From Brevibacterium sp. p3-SID960 (lineage in GTDB: Bacteria; Actinomycetota; Actinomycetes; Actinomycetales; Brevibacteriaceae), in NCBI RefSeq assembly GCF_025144725.1, contig NZ_JALXKS010000022.1:1-44337 (forward strand): a stretch of DNA of 44,337 bases, given 5' to 3'. A program made the position numbers and the translations under genes. Below the pieces are notes generated by a model, which searched no databases, was not told the origin of the DNA, and was given only the letters and a program-made list of their open reading frames with translations. This document shows positions 8,603-16,336 of this stretch, piece after piece (position 1 is the stretch's first letter; each line of letters opens with the position of its first letter).

Positions 8603-9727
8603 TCAGTGTGCGCGGCGTCGGCGGCTGCGGCCGAGGATGAAGACGACGAGGCCGATGGCCACGGCGGCGATGCCAACGAGTCCGCCGATCGCCCAGGCTG
8701 AACCGGTCGCGCTGGCCATATCGGTGGCATCGTCATCGGCGCTGTCAGCGCTCGTCTCGGCCGGCCCACCGGTTTCCCCGCCGCCGGGGTCCTTGGCACT
8801 GATGGCATCGTCAGCGGCGGACTCATCACCACCGGGAGCTCGCGGGACCGGGTCGGCGTAATTGTAGTGCGGGTTCTGGCCGCTGCCGTCACCTGTGGGA
8901 GCCCAGTCGTCACCCGCCTGTCCGGGCACGCGCACGGACCGGCGGCCGTTGCCGCTGTTCGGGTCCTCCGGACTGCTCGGTGGTGCCGTCGATTCTGGGC
9001 TGTCGTCCTCGCGCGGCTCAGAGTCCCGTCGCGGGTCGTCATCACCCGGGGAATCGTCCTCTGGTGGACCGTTGGTCGGCTCCGGCGAGGGCTCAGTCGT
9101 CGGCTCATCTGTGGGCTCGTCCGATGGGCCCTGCGTCGGGTCGTCAGTCGGTGACGGCGAGGGATCCTCGAACGGCGAGGTGGACACCTTGGCAGTCTGG
9201 TCGATCTTCGTGATCTCCGGCTTGCCATCGGCGATCGTCATCTCGATGTCGGGGTCTTTGCTGAAGTAATACCGCTCAGCTTTTCCGGTTGCTGGCAGCG
9301 GGATATTCGAACCGAATGCCGGAGCGAGGGCCCCACCCTCAACGATCTTGCACGAGTGTTCTTCTCCGCCGAGGGTGCAGTCAAACGGCTCGGACTTGTC
9401 CACAGCTTTCGAACCCGGGCGGTCCGCGTGGACAATGCGAACCCAGCCGCCTTCTTCCCCGCGGTAGTGGGACTTCGCCTTAACGACCTTGTCCTCGTCC
9501 GGATCCGCTTCCTTCGTCTTCTCATCCGGAGCCGGATCCTCCGTCCGCGTCGACACCCCACTGGGAGAAACTCCGTCAGAAACGGTCGGGGCACCGGTCG
9601 CAGTTTCAGCAGGCTCGGACGCGCCGGGCACGGCGCCGGTGAGCGGGACGATCAGGGCGGCACCGACGGCAGCCGCAGCGGCAGCGCGTGCTGGGGCGGT
9701 GTGGTGTCCTGAACGTCGGATATGCAT
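8603..9727 (-). CDS. Secreted, membrane-anchored acidic Pro/Ser/Thr-rich stalk protein
   Basis: A 374-residue protein of unknown function. The ATG at 9727 is chosen because AGGA lies 3 nt upstream and a compact signal peptide follows (basic start, Ala-rich core, cleavage near VPGAS); an earlier ATG at 9790 would add 21 basic residues. A small ectodomain follows with two cysteines (FDCTLGG and HSCKIV, probably a disulfide). Then comes a long low-complexity segment of P, D, E, S and T, resembling an extracellular stalk. One C-terminal TM helix ends in RSRRRRAH. There is no LPXTG before the helix, so membrane rather than wall anchoring is inferred. The gene converges on the giant surface protein gene. 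Confidence 0.8.
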   Translation of the reverse strand: MHIRRSGHHTAPARAAAAAAVGAALIVPLTGAVPGASEPAETATGAPTVSDGVSPSGVSTRTEDPAPDEKTKEADPDEDKVVKAKSHYRGEEGGWVRIVHADRPGSKAVDKSEPFDCTLGGEEHSCKIVEGGALAPAFGSNIPLPATGKAERYYFSKDPDIEMTIADGKPEITKIDQTAKVSTSPFEDPSPSPTDDPTQGPSDEPTDEPTTEPSPEPTNGPPEDDSPGDDDPRRDSEPREDDSPESTAPPSSPEDPNSGNGRRSVRVPGQAGDDWAPTGDGSGQNPHYNYADPVPRAPGGDESAADDAISAKDPGGGETGGPAETSADSADDDATDMASATGSAWAIGGLVGIAAVAIGLVVFILGRSRRRRAH

Positions 9728-9851
9728 CTGTCCTATTGAGCTCGTCTGCAGAATTCTTCGCCGGTCACGTCTCTGAGCGCGAGAACGCATCGTCGGCTAA
9801 CAGTATGGTAACGGTCGGCCAGGGGCCGAACCAAAGTGAAACATGCGAGGC

Positions 9852-9893
9852 GGGGCCTCATTCCCGTGGCCCGGAGGCATCCGGAGAGGCCCC
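9852..9893 (-). terminator. Terminator after the propeller-protein gene
   Basis: GGGGCCTC (9852-9859) pairs perfectly with GAGGCCCC (9886-9893). A second stem CCGGA-GGCA-TCCGG (9871-9884) is nested in the loop. It starts 18 nt downstream of the stop of the minus-strand gene ending at 9911. It occupies much of the 183-nt gap between two minus-strand genes and suggests they are separate transcripts. Confidence 0.6.
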
Positions 9894-9910
9894 GGTACGC
9901 TACTGACCGG

Positions 9911-11572
9911 TCACTGCTCACTGCGGTATCCCACCACTCGATCGGCGCCCTCCCGGGTGATGGCGTAGCCGTCGGCGGCGGTGACGGCCAGCAGATTCGT
10001 GCGCACCTTCCAGGCAGTGTCGGCACTGACGAGAACCGGGGTATTGTCGATGACGGCCGGTACCACATGGCCGCGCGGTTCAGAGAAGCGGGCGTTGGAC
10101 TCCGAACCGTCGCGCACGAGCAGTCCGTCCTCCATCGAGAACAGGTACGGGCCGATGACGGCAAATTGGTAGCCCTGCCCGCGCACCCAGTCGGCCTCGC
10201 CGACGGTGTCCGTCGTCGTCGACACGGTCGAGGCGATCGTGCCATCGGACAGCGAATGGACGACGAGCTGGATCCGGTGCCCGGAGTTCGTGCTTGCCCC
10301 CGGCTGACCCCACAGTGTCACAACCTTGCCGTGTCCGGCGGTGACCCAGCGGATGATCTGCAGATCATCGCGCGGGGCCTCCAGGTCGAGCGTGCGCTCC
10401 TCACCGGACTCGACATCGGTGACTGTGAGCGGGCCGCCGAATGTCGCACTGACGAGATCTCCGCCGTCAAGGGCCATCGGCGTGGAGCCGGCAGCCGGCG
10501 TCGGCAGACGGGTGAGCCCGCCCCGGGCGAAGGTCGAGAGCTCATCACCGTTCTTGATGAGCACATTCGTCCCCGCCGACGAGATCCTTGCACCACTCGG
10601 CAGCTCGTACTCATACGGCTCATGGCTGCCGTCGACCAGCGCGTAGGCGCGATCGCCGATCCGCCACACAAGCGAAGGCCGGCCGTCGATGACGGTGTCG
10701 ACAGCAAAGCTCGGCGGCTCGTCGATGTCGGTCTCAAATCGCTGCTGGCCGGTGCGTGCGTCGAGCACCTGCAGCTGGGAGTTCGTGACGACGACGACCC
10801 CGCGCGAAGTGGCCGTGACCGAGGCGTGGAGCGGGATCGTCTCCTCCCACGCCGGGACGGCCTCGAAGCCGGGCACCGCACTGCTGCCGGTGGCCATCGA
10901 GAGGCTCCGCTGCGTCGCCGCTCTATGCGCGGCGGGAATGCTCTCGGGTGCCTGGCTCTCCGGGGTGCCGATGATGCGCGGCATGATGTAGGCGGCCAAG
11001 GCGATGATGAGGAGGATCGCGAGCACCAGCGTGGGAACGGTGAACCCGCTCATCTGCAGCCTGCTGCGTGCCCGCTTGGCCCGGCGCCGAGGTGCGCCGG
11101 CCCGAGCCTGGCGCCTGCCCGCCTGCTGTCGGCTGGGGCCGCGACGGGACTTCTGCTCGGGGATCGAGCCGGTCGGCGGGCCGGTCGGGTCGGCCGGACC
11201 GGAGAACCGGTCGCGCACCGGATAGTCGGCCTGTGCCTCGGGGCCGGTGAGCGGTGGCTGCGGAGCGTGAGCACCGCTGCCGCTGCCCTCAGGATCCTCG
11301 CCGTCGTCACCCTGCCCTGTCTCTGCGGTGCCATCAGCCGCGGAGGCGACCTCCGCCTCGGGCACGGTGCGCAGCCGGCCGGAGGCGTCGATGTTCAGAG
11401 TCCGCTCGGCCCCGTGGTCGTCGAGCTTCACGGTGAGCTCGCTGCCCTGCTCGCGCGCCAGCGCCGTCAGGTGCGCGATCGCAGCCCCGACATCGGGGTG
11501 CTGCGACGTCGTGCCGGCGGCCGTGACCTGCACGGTCCGGTCGGCGGCGACGCGCACGTGCGCAATGGGCAT
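9911..11572 (-). CDS. Membrane protein with cytosolic N-domain and extracellular beta-propeller-like domain
   Basis: A 553-residue protein I cannot assign to a named family. Residues 1-75 form a small alpha/beta domain beginning MPIAHVRVAADRTVQV, followed by a disordered acidic and then Arg-rich linker to about 180. One TM helix (VPTLVLAILLIIALAAYIM) follows. The C-terminal 350 residues consist of short beta-rich blades such as RGVVVVTNSQLQVLDARTGQ and NTPVLVSADTAWKV, typical of PQQ-like or WD-like propellers. With the N-terminus inside, the propeller is outside. GAGG lies 9 nt before the ATG, and TACACT (11616-11621, minus strand) is a likely -10. A sensor or scaffold role is only a guess. 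Confidence 0.75.
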   Translation of the reverse strand: MPIAHVRVAADRTVQVTAAGTTSQHPDVGAAIAHLTALAREQGSELTVKLDDHGAERTLNIDASGRLRTVPEAEVASAADGTAETGQGDDGEDPEGSGSGAHAPQPPLTGPEAQADYPVRDRFSGPADPTGPPTGSIPEQKSRRGPSRQQAGRRQARAGAPRRRAKRARSRLQMSGFTVPTLVLAILLIIALAAYIMPRIIGTPESQAPESIPAAHRAATQRSLSMATGSSAVPGFEAVPAWEETIPLHASVTATSRGVVVVTNSQLQVLDARTGQQRFETDIDEPPSFAVDTVIDGRPSLVWRIGDRAYALVDGSHEPYEYELPSGARISSAGTNVLIKNGDELSTFARGGLTRLPTPAAGSTPMALDGGDLVSATFGGPLTVTDVESGEERTLDLEAPRDDLQIIRWVTAGHGKVVTLWGQPGASTNSGHRIQLVVHSLSDGTIASTVSTTTDTVGEADWVRGQGYQFAVIGPYLFSMEDGLLVRDGSESNARFSEPRGHVVPAVIDNTPVLVSADTAWKVRTNLLAVTAADGYAITREGADRVVGYRSEQ

Positions 11573-11615
11573 GGACAGTTACCTCGGAGGATGCGTGGGG
11601 AAGGGGTCGATCCCA

Positions 11616-11621
11616 GTGTAG
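11616..11621 (-). promoter_or_regulatory. -10 box of the propeller-protein gene
   Basis: The minus strand reads TACACT, a good actinobacterial TANNNT -10, 43 nt before the start codon at 11572. No convincing -35 is seen. This gives a short leader holding the GAGG ribosome-binding site. Confidence 0.4.
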
Positions 11622-11718
11622 GGACACGATTCGCTGAAAGCCCTGGCCGAGTCCGAATAGTTATCTGGCAGCGATCCGATCGTGTCCTGCGCACCGGAGA
11701 GCGGACCGGCAGCCCGGT

Positions 11719-11747
11719 TTGCTCTTCGCCGGGTGAGGACCTAAGAT
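11719..11747 (+). promoter_or_regulatory. Promoter of tRNA-His
   Basis: TTGCTC (11719-11724) and TAAGAT (11742-11747) are separated by 17 nt, a sigma-A type arrangement. The expected start is near 11754, about 20 nt before the mature tRNA. Confidence 0.5.
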
Positions 11748-11774
11748 GGTCGATGCTGTCTGAAGGCAGTGATG

Positions 11775-11850
11775 GTGGCTATAGCTCAGTTGGTAGAGCA
11801 CCGCGTTGTGGTCGCGGGGGTCGCGGGTTCAAGCCCCGTTAGCCACCCCA
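11775..11850 (+). tRNA. tRNA-His (anticodon GTG)
   Basis: A complete cloverleaf can be folded. The acceptor stem GTGGCTA (11775-11781) pairs with TAGCCAC (11840-11846). The anticodon stem CCGCG/CGCGG encloses loop TTGTGGT, with anticodon GTG at 11808-11810. The T-arm loop contains GGTTCAAG. CCA is encoded (11848-11850). G at 11774 faces discriminator C at 11847, the G-1:C73 pair specific to tRNA-His and recognised by HisRS. Confidence 0.95.
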
Positions 11851-11856
11851 GTTGCG

Positions 11857-11897
11857 AAGCCCTGCAGATCCGGACGCCCTCCGGGACTGCAGGGCTT
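11857..11897. terminator. Bidirectional terminator after tRNA-His
   Basis: A perfect 11-bp stem, AAGCCCTGCAG (11857-11867) with CTGCAGGGCTT (11887-11897), encloses a 19-nt loop. It lies between tRNA-His and the convergent DHDPS-family gene ending at 11937, so it can stop both transcripts. Confidence 0.7.
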
Positions 11898-11936
11898 TGC
11901 CTGTGCCCGGGTCGGTCGGAAGCCCGCTGGCTGTGC

Positions 11937-12974
11937 TCAGCTGATGCCGATCTCGTCGAGGACTCCGCAGAGGGCGCGGCGCTGAGCTGCTGAAAGACCG
12001 CGGATCGGCAGCGGCAGGCAACCAGGCTGCACAAGACCGAGATGTTCGGCGATCGCGGCTGTGACCCGCAGGCTGCCGTGCTCGGCGAAGAGGTGCCACA
12101 GCGGCGTGAGCCGCGCGGACTCGGCATCTGCGCCGCTGTCATCGCCGGCCTGGATTGCGCGGATGATTGGCCAGGCGAGCTGCGGCAGAGTGCCGGCGAT
12201 GACCGAATACCAGGCGTCACAGCCGGCAGACAGGGCTGTGGCGGCGGACGCATCGCCGGAGATGCCGATGGTGACGTCAGCCGGCACCGCCGCACGGATC
12301 GCTGCAAGTTGCGCGGAGGCGGCTGTCGACTCAGCCGGCAGCGGAGGGATCTTAATCGAGACGACCTGCGGCATCGCGGCGATGCGCGCATACAGCCTGA
12401 GGCTGAAGTCGGCACGGGTGGTTCCGGGATTGTCGTACACGATGACCGGCAGTCCACTGCGCTCGCACACCTCGGCGAAGAGACCCGCGACCTCGTCTTC
12501 GGTCAGCGGCTGATACGTCATCGGCGCCAGCAGTACGGCCGCGGCGCCGGCCGCCTCGGCAGCGGCGAGGTTCTCCAGCACCTGCGAGGTCCGCAACGCG
12601 CCGATGCCGATGATCACCGGAGTCGAACCGGCGTGCCGGCAGGCCAGCTGAGCGACACGGGCCCGCTCGCCGGCGGTGAGGTAGGCGTAGGATCCGGTCG
12701 ACCCGAGCACCGCGATCGAGTCGACGTCCGCGTCGGCCAGCCGTTCGACAAGAGCGCTGAACGCGGTCTCATCGAGCCGATCGTCATGCAGCGGCGTGAG
12801 CGGGAACGCGCTCAGTCCGCACACGGGTGGGGCGGCCGCCTCAGGCCGGGTGCCGGACACCAGTGCTGAACTCAGCGCCCGCTCAGCACCTGACGCCGGT
12901 GCTGAGCCGTGCGGTGGCGGGCCGGCCGGCTTCGGCGACGTCTGCGGAGTGTATGAATCGAGGCCGTTGTCCAT
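11937..12974 (-). CDS. Dihydrodipicolinate synthase / N-acetylneuraminate lyase family protein
   Basis: A 345-residue class I aldolase of the DapA/NanA family. About 50 disordered Pro/Ala-rich residues precede the TIM barrel, which starts near CGLSAFPLTPLHDD. The Schiff-base lysine is K208 in VVSIKIPP, and the catalytic tyrosine is Y180 in VYDNPGTT. The family GTTGE/GSTGE motif reads GSTGSYAY, so the usual Glu is absent. The enzyme should form an imine with a 2-oxo acid such as pyruvate, but true DapA activity is uncertain because no lysine-pathway neighbours are present. The ATG at 12974 sits 6 nt after TAGAGT, fitting a leaderless mRNA and supporting the long N-terminus. Other members act on sialic acid or sugar-acid substrates. 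Confidence 0.8.
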   Translation of the reverse strand: MDNGLDSYTPQTSPKPAGPPPHGSAPASGAERALSSALVSGTRPEAAAPPVCGLSAFPLTPLHDDRLDETAFSALVERLADADVDSIAVLGSTGSYAYLTAGERARVAQLACRHAGSTPVIIGIGALRTSQVLENLAAAEAAGAAAVLLAPMTYQPLTEDEVAGLFAEVCERSGLPVIVYDNPGTTRADFSLRLYARIAAMPQVVSIKIPPLPAESTAASAQLAAIRAAVPADVTIGISGDASAATALSAGCDAWYSVIAGTLPQLAWPIIRAIQAGDDSGADAESARLTPLWHLFAEHGSLRVTAAIAEHLGLVQPGCLPLPIRGLSAAQRRALCGVLDEIGIS

Positions 12975-12980
12975 GACCTC

Positions 12981-12986
12981 ACTCTA
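12981..12986 (-). promoter_or_regulatory. -10 box giving a probably leaderless DHDPS-family mRNA
   Basis: The minus strand reads TAGAGT followed by 6 nt and the ATG at 12974. Transcription would start at or next to the A of ATG. The rest of the divergent gap (12987-13239) shows no gene. Confidence 0.45.
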
Positions 12987-13239
12987 CGGCCGGGCAGCGA
13001 CGCGTACGTGGCATATCTCACGACTCTTCTCATTCTCTGCACACGAGAGACTCAGCACTGCCCAGGCCAGCAACGGCATCCCACGTGCTCTACCGCCGAC
13101 ACCGGACAACACTCAGCTGCCGGACAACGGCTGAGGATCGGGGGGATTTCCCCACCTGAAGCGGCGGTCAGCTTCATTCTGGACCGGCGCGGCAGCGGCG
13201 AGAGTGGAAGCACAGCTTCGACTACGAGGAGTCGCCGCC

Positions 13240-14148
13240 ATGAGCATTCCGGCCGCCGCCACCGCACCGACCCCCAGCCCGAACGAGCCTGCCGGCGACC
13301 GCCTGGAGGCTGCTGCGAGCATCCCCGCTGACGTCACCGCCATCGGCGCGGTCCTGCTGGCGATCAGCACCGCGGCGGTAGTGCCGTTCTGGTTCGGCGC
13401 CGATCCGCGGCTCCTGCCGCTCGTCATCCTCGCTGTCGCCTGGACTCCGGCGCTCGTATGCTTCATCGCACATCGCATCACTCGTCGCCGCGCCGCGCCC
13501 GAGGCGGTGGTGGGCTTCCGTCAGCAGGCTGCGCTGACGACCGGGCATCCGTGGCGCGGCAGCCTCGCAGCGGTCTTAGTGCTGCTGTCAGTTGCGGCGG
13601 TGTCGACTGGCATCGGGGCGCTGGCCGGCTGGCAGCCGCTGGACATCGGCGCAGACGCGCTCGCGGTGCTGACGCTGCTGCCGCTGGCAGCAGGGCTGAT
13701 GGTCGCCCAGGTCACAGGCGAGGAGATCGCCTGGCGCGGCTACCTGCACACCCGGCTGGCTGGCCTCGGCGCCGCCACGGCGGCCGGGGCGATCGCGGTG
13801 TTCTGGGTGATCTGGCACGCCCCGCTCCTGTTGACGTACCTGCACCTGGGGGAGATGAGCGAACGGGCTGTCATCGTCACGCTCATGAATCTCGGGGTCG
13901 CGTCGCTGACACTGTCCGCGACGCGAGGGCTGAGCGGTTCGGTGATCCCGGCGATCATCGCCCACACGGTGCTCAACACCGTCTTCGTCTTCATCGCCTC
14001 GAACGTCGCGGTTGCGCAGACGAGCCTGTCAGCAACCGCGTTCTGGCTCACCGCCGCCACCGGCTGGGCGTGCTGGGCGACCGCAGCACTCGGTCTGGCG
14101 ATCGCCCAGCAGCGCTGCTCGCGCCGGCAGGCTCAGCTCAGCTTCTGA
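13240..14148 (+). CDS. CPBP-family intramembrane metalloprotease
   Basis: A 302-residue polytopic membrane protein of the CAAX protease / bacteriocin-processing (Abi) family. Motif 1 is EEIAWRGYLH (E161, E162, R166). Motif 2 is FWVIWHAPLLL (H193). The third motif region reads IPAIIAHTVLNTVFVF with a conserved His and Asn. These are the glutamates and histidines expected at the active site in the membrane. About eight TM segments follow a 30-residue Ala/Pro-rich cytosolic start. The ATG at 13240 is preferred over one at 13204 because GAGGA (13226-13230) lies 9 nt upstream. The substrate is unknown. Its last 16 bp overlap the end of the convergent tctA. Confidence 0.85.
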   Translation: MSIPAAATAPTPSPNEPAGDRLEAAASIPADVTAIGAVLLAISTAAVVPFWFGADPRLLPLVILAVAWTPALVCFIAHRITRRRAAPEAVVGFRQQAALTTGHPWRGSLAAVLVLLSVAAVSTGIGALAGWQPLDIGADALAVLTLLPLAAGLMVAQVTGEEIAWRGYLHTRLAGLGAATAAGAIAVFWVIWHAPLLLTYLHLGEMSERAVIVTLMNLGVASLTLSATRGLSGSVIPAIIAHTVLNTVFVFIASNVAVAQTSLSATAFWLTAATGWACWATAALGLAIAQQRCSRRQAQLSF

Positions 14149-15701
14149 TCCTCCGTGTGCTCGGCCTCAGCATCGGCCGAGGCCGAGGCTTCGCCAACGT
14201 CGCCGACCCGTCGACCGCGCAGCCGGCCGATCATCGTGTAGACGAGAGCGGCGGCGAGCACGACGTAGAGGATGATCGACAGCGGCGAGGAGAAGAAGGT
14301 GGTGTAGCTGCCGCCCGAGCTCAGCAGTGCATCGCGGAAGTTCGTCTCCGCCAGCGGGCCGAGCACCATCCCGATCATGAGCGGGGCCAGCGGTACGCCG
14401 TAGCGGCGAAGCACGAGACCGAGGACGGCGATGATGAGCAGCAGCGCCAGGTCGAACACCGACGAGGAGGTGGCATAGACGCCCAGGCCGCAGAACACGG
14501 CGATGCCGGCGTACAGGTGCGGGGCCGGGATCTTCATGAGGCTCGCCCACACGCTGGCCAGCGGCAGGTTGAGGATGAGCAGCACGATCATCGCGATGAA
14601 GAACGACGCCAGCAGGGCCCATACGAGCTCTGGCGCTCGGTCGAACAGCAGCGGGCCCGGCTGCAGACCGAACTGGCGCAGTGCTGCGAGCATGATCGCC
14701 GCGGTCGCTGAGATCGGCAGGCCGAGAGCCAGCAGCGCACCGATGGCCATCGCCGTCGTCGCGTTTCCTGCCGCCTCGGGGCCGGCGATGCCGCGGATGG
14801 CACCGCGGCCGAACTGCGGGTCCTTGCGGTTCTTGTCCAGCCGCTTTTCCAGCCCGTAGGACAGGAAGGTCGGCACATCGGCACCGCCGACGGGGATGAC
14901 GCCGAACGGCAGGCCGATCGCGGTGCCGCGCAGCCAGGCCGGCATCGACTCGCGGAACTCCGTTCGCGACAGGAACGGCCGGCCGGTCTCAGGGGTCTGC
15001 GTCAGGTGCTCGGTGCGCCGGATCCGGGAGGCGATGTGGAACACCTCACCGAGGGCGAGGATCGCGACGGTGACGGTGACGAGTGAGATGCCGTCGAACA
15101 GTCCGGGCAGACCGAAGGTCATCCTCTCGGTGCCGGAGACCGAGTCGATGCCCACCAGTGAAATGCCCACGCCGAGCACGAGGGCCGAAAGCCCCTTGAG
15201 CACCGAATCGGCCACGACCGAGGATGTCGCGACGAACGCGAAGAGGGCCAGGGCGGTGTATTCGGCTGGACCGAAGTTCGTAGCGAAGTCCGCCAGCGCC
15301 GGAGCGAAGAACACGACGACGACCGAGGAGACGATGCCGCCGATGAACGCGCCGATCGCCGCGGCCGCCAGCGCCTGCGGGGCGCGGCCTGCTTTGGCCA
15401 TCCGGTGCCCTTCGATCGAGGTGGCGATCGCAGAAGGCTGGCCGGGGGTGCCAGCGAGGATGCCCATCGTCGAGTCGCCGAACAGCCCGCCGAAGTACAC
15501 CCCGGACATGAGGATGAGCGCACCGGCCGGATCGAGGGCGAAGGTCATCGGCAGCAGCAGCGCGACCGCCATCGACGAGCCCAGGCCGGGCAGCACGCCG
15601 ACAGCGGTGCCGAGCAGGCAGCCGACGAACACCCACAGGAGGTTCATCGGGGTGACGGCTTCGGCGAAGCCGCCGAAGAGGGACATGAGACTGTCAAGCA
15701 T
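14133..15701 (-). CDS. tctA: Tripartite tricarboxylate transporter, large membrane subunit TctA
   Basis: A 522-residue permease with about 11-12 TM segments, the usual size for TctA. Family hallmarks include the early GTAVGVLPGLGSSMAVALLLP segment and the YFGGLFGDSTMGILAGTPG region. It forms the transport channel, with TctB, for a carboxylate captured by TctC. The start is the ATG at 15701 because it overlaps the tctB stop (TGATG) and GGAGG precedes it; the 73 upstream codons in this frame are out-of-frame tctB sequence. The acidic tail ends HTEDQKLS. It is the last gene of the tctC-tctB-tctA operon, with 1-bp overlap to tctB. The substrate (citrate, tartrate, aromatic acid or other) cannot be told from sequence. 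Confidence 0.9.
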   Translation of the reverse strand: MLDSLMSLFGGFAEAVTPMNLLWVFVGCLLGTAVGVLPGLGSSMAVALLLPMTFALDPAGALILMSGVYFGGLFGDSTMGILAGTPGQPSAIATSIEGHRMAKAGRAPQALAAAAIGAFIGGIVSSVVVVFFAPALADFATNFGPAEYTALALFAFVATSSVVADSVLKGLSALVLGVGISLVGIDSVSGTERMTFGLPGLFDGISLVTVTVAILALGEVFHIASRIRRTEHLTQTPETGRPFLSRTEFRESMPAWLRGTAIGLPFGVIPVGGADVPTFLSYGLEKRLDKNRKDPQFGRGAIRGIAGPEAAGNATTAMAIGALLALGLPISATAAIMLAALRQFGLQPGPLLFDRAPELVWALLASFFIAMIVLLILNLPLASVWASLMKIPAPHLYAGIAVFCGLGVYATSSSVFDLALLLIIAVLGLVLRRYGVPLAPLMIGMVLGPLAETNFRDALLSSGGSYTTFFSSPLSIILYVVLAAALVYTMIGRLRGRRVGDVGEASASADAEAEHTEDQKLS

Positions 15702-16336
15702 CACAGACCTCCGAGGATGCCCGAGGGCAGGTTGAGACCGAGCGAGACGCCGAGGGCCAGGTAGATGATCGAGGACACGGTGAGCGCGACCGTTGCATCG
15801 AACAGCGGCTTCGTCGAGCCCATCGCGCGCGTGACGCACCAGTACAGGCCCGCGGCGGCGAGGATCCAGCCGAGCGGTTCGAGAAGGAGCACGAAGCCGG
15901 CGAACCCGCCGATCGCCCACGCTAAGGACGCGTAGTCGCTGAAGGTGCGGTAGCGGCCCCGGGCCGCGGCGATGTCATCCGGATCGGCTGAGGCGCCGCC
16001 GGCGACCGCCCCGCCGGCCTCGACCGGGGCCTCGGGCGTGCGGATATAGGCGATGGTCAGCAGCGCGGCGAGCAGATAGCTGGCGATTGCGATGACCATC
16101 GGCACGAACTGCGGGCCGGGCTTGTCGGCATCCTCGGCGACCTGCATCGTCAGCACGCCGTAGAGCATGTACGTTCCGAAGGCGGCCATGATGAGCGCGA
16201 GGACGAGCCCGGAGCGGCCGGTCCACCAGGACCTGCCGCCGGCTGCGCCCGCGCTGGCTCCCGCGCCCCCGCCCGCGGCAGCGGTGCGGTGCGCGCCCGA
16301 GGTGTGGGCTCCGGTGTGTGCAGGGGTCTCGTTCAC
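15701..16336 (-). CDS. tctB: Tripartite tricarboxylate transporter, small membrane subunit TctB
   Basis: A 211-residue protein with four predicted TM helices, the standard TctB topology. It is preceded by an unusual 35-residue Gly/Ala-rich cytosolic tail, and another Gly/Ala/Asp loop lies between helices 2 and 3. It starts with GTG at 16336 and overlaps the tctC stop by 4 bp (GTGA), so it is translationally coupled. It pairs with TctA to form the permease; sequence conservation in this subunit is low in general, and the call rests mainly on size, topology and operon position. Confidence 0.85.
   Translation of the reverse strand: MNETPAHTGAHTSGAHRTAAAGGGAGASAGAAGGRSWWTGRSGLVLALIMAAFGTYMLYGVLTMQVAEDADKPGPQFVPMVIAIASYLLAALLTIAYIRTPEAPVEAGGAVAGGASADPDDIAAARGRYRTFSDYASLAWAIGGFAGFVLLLEPLGWILAAAGLYWCVTRAMGSTKPLFDATVALTVSSIIYLALGVSLGLNLPSGILGGL

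Noticed and set aside
9286..9300. LPATG motif in the stalk protein
   Set aside because: It matches LPXTG by letters but lies mid-protein in the folded head, with no hydrophobic helix and basic tail directly after it, so it is not a sortase signal.
15702..15920. N-terminal extension of TctA
   Set aside because: The 73 extra codons are Arg-rich sequence overlapping tctB out of frame. The TGATG junction and GGAGG fix the start at 15701.
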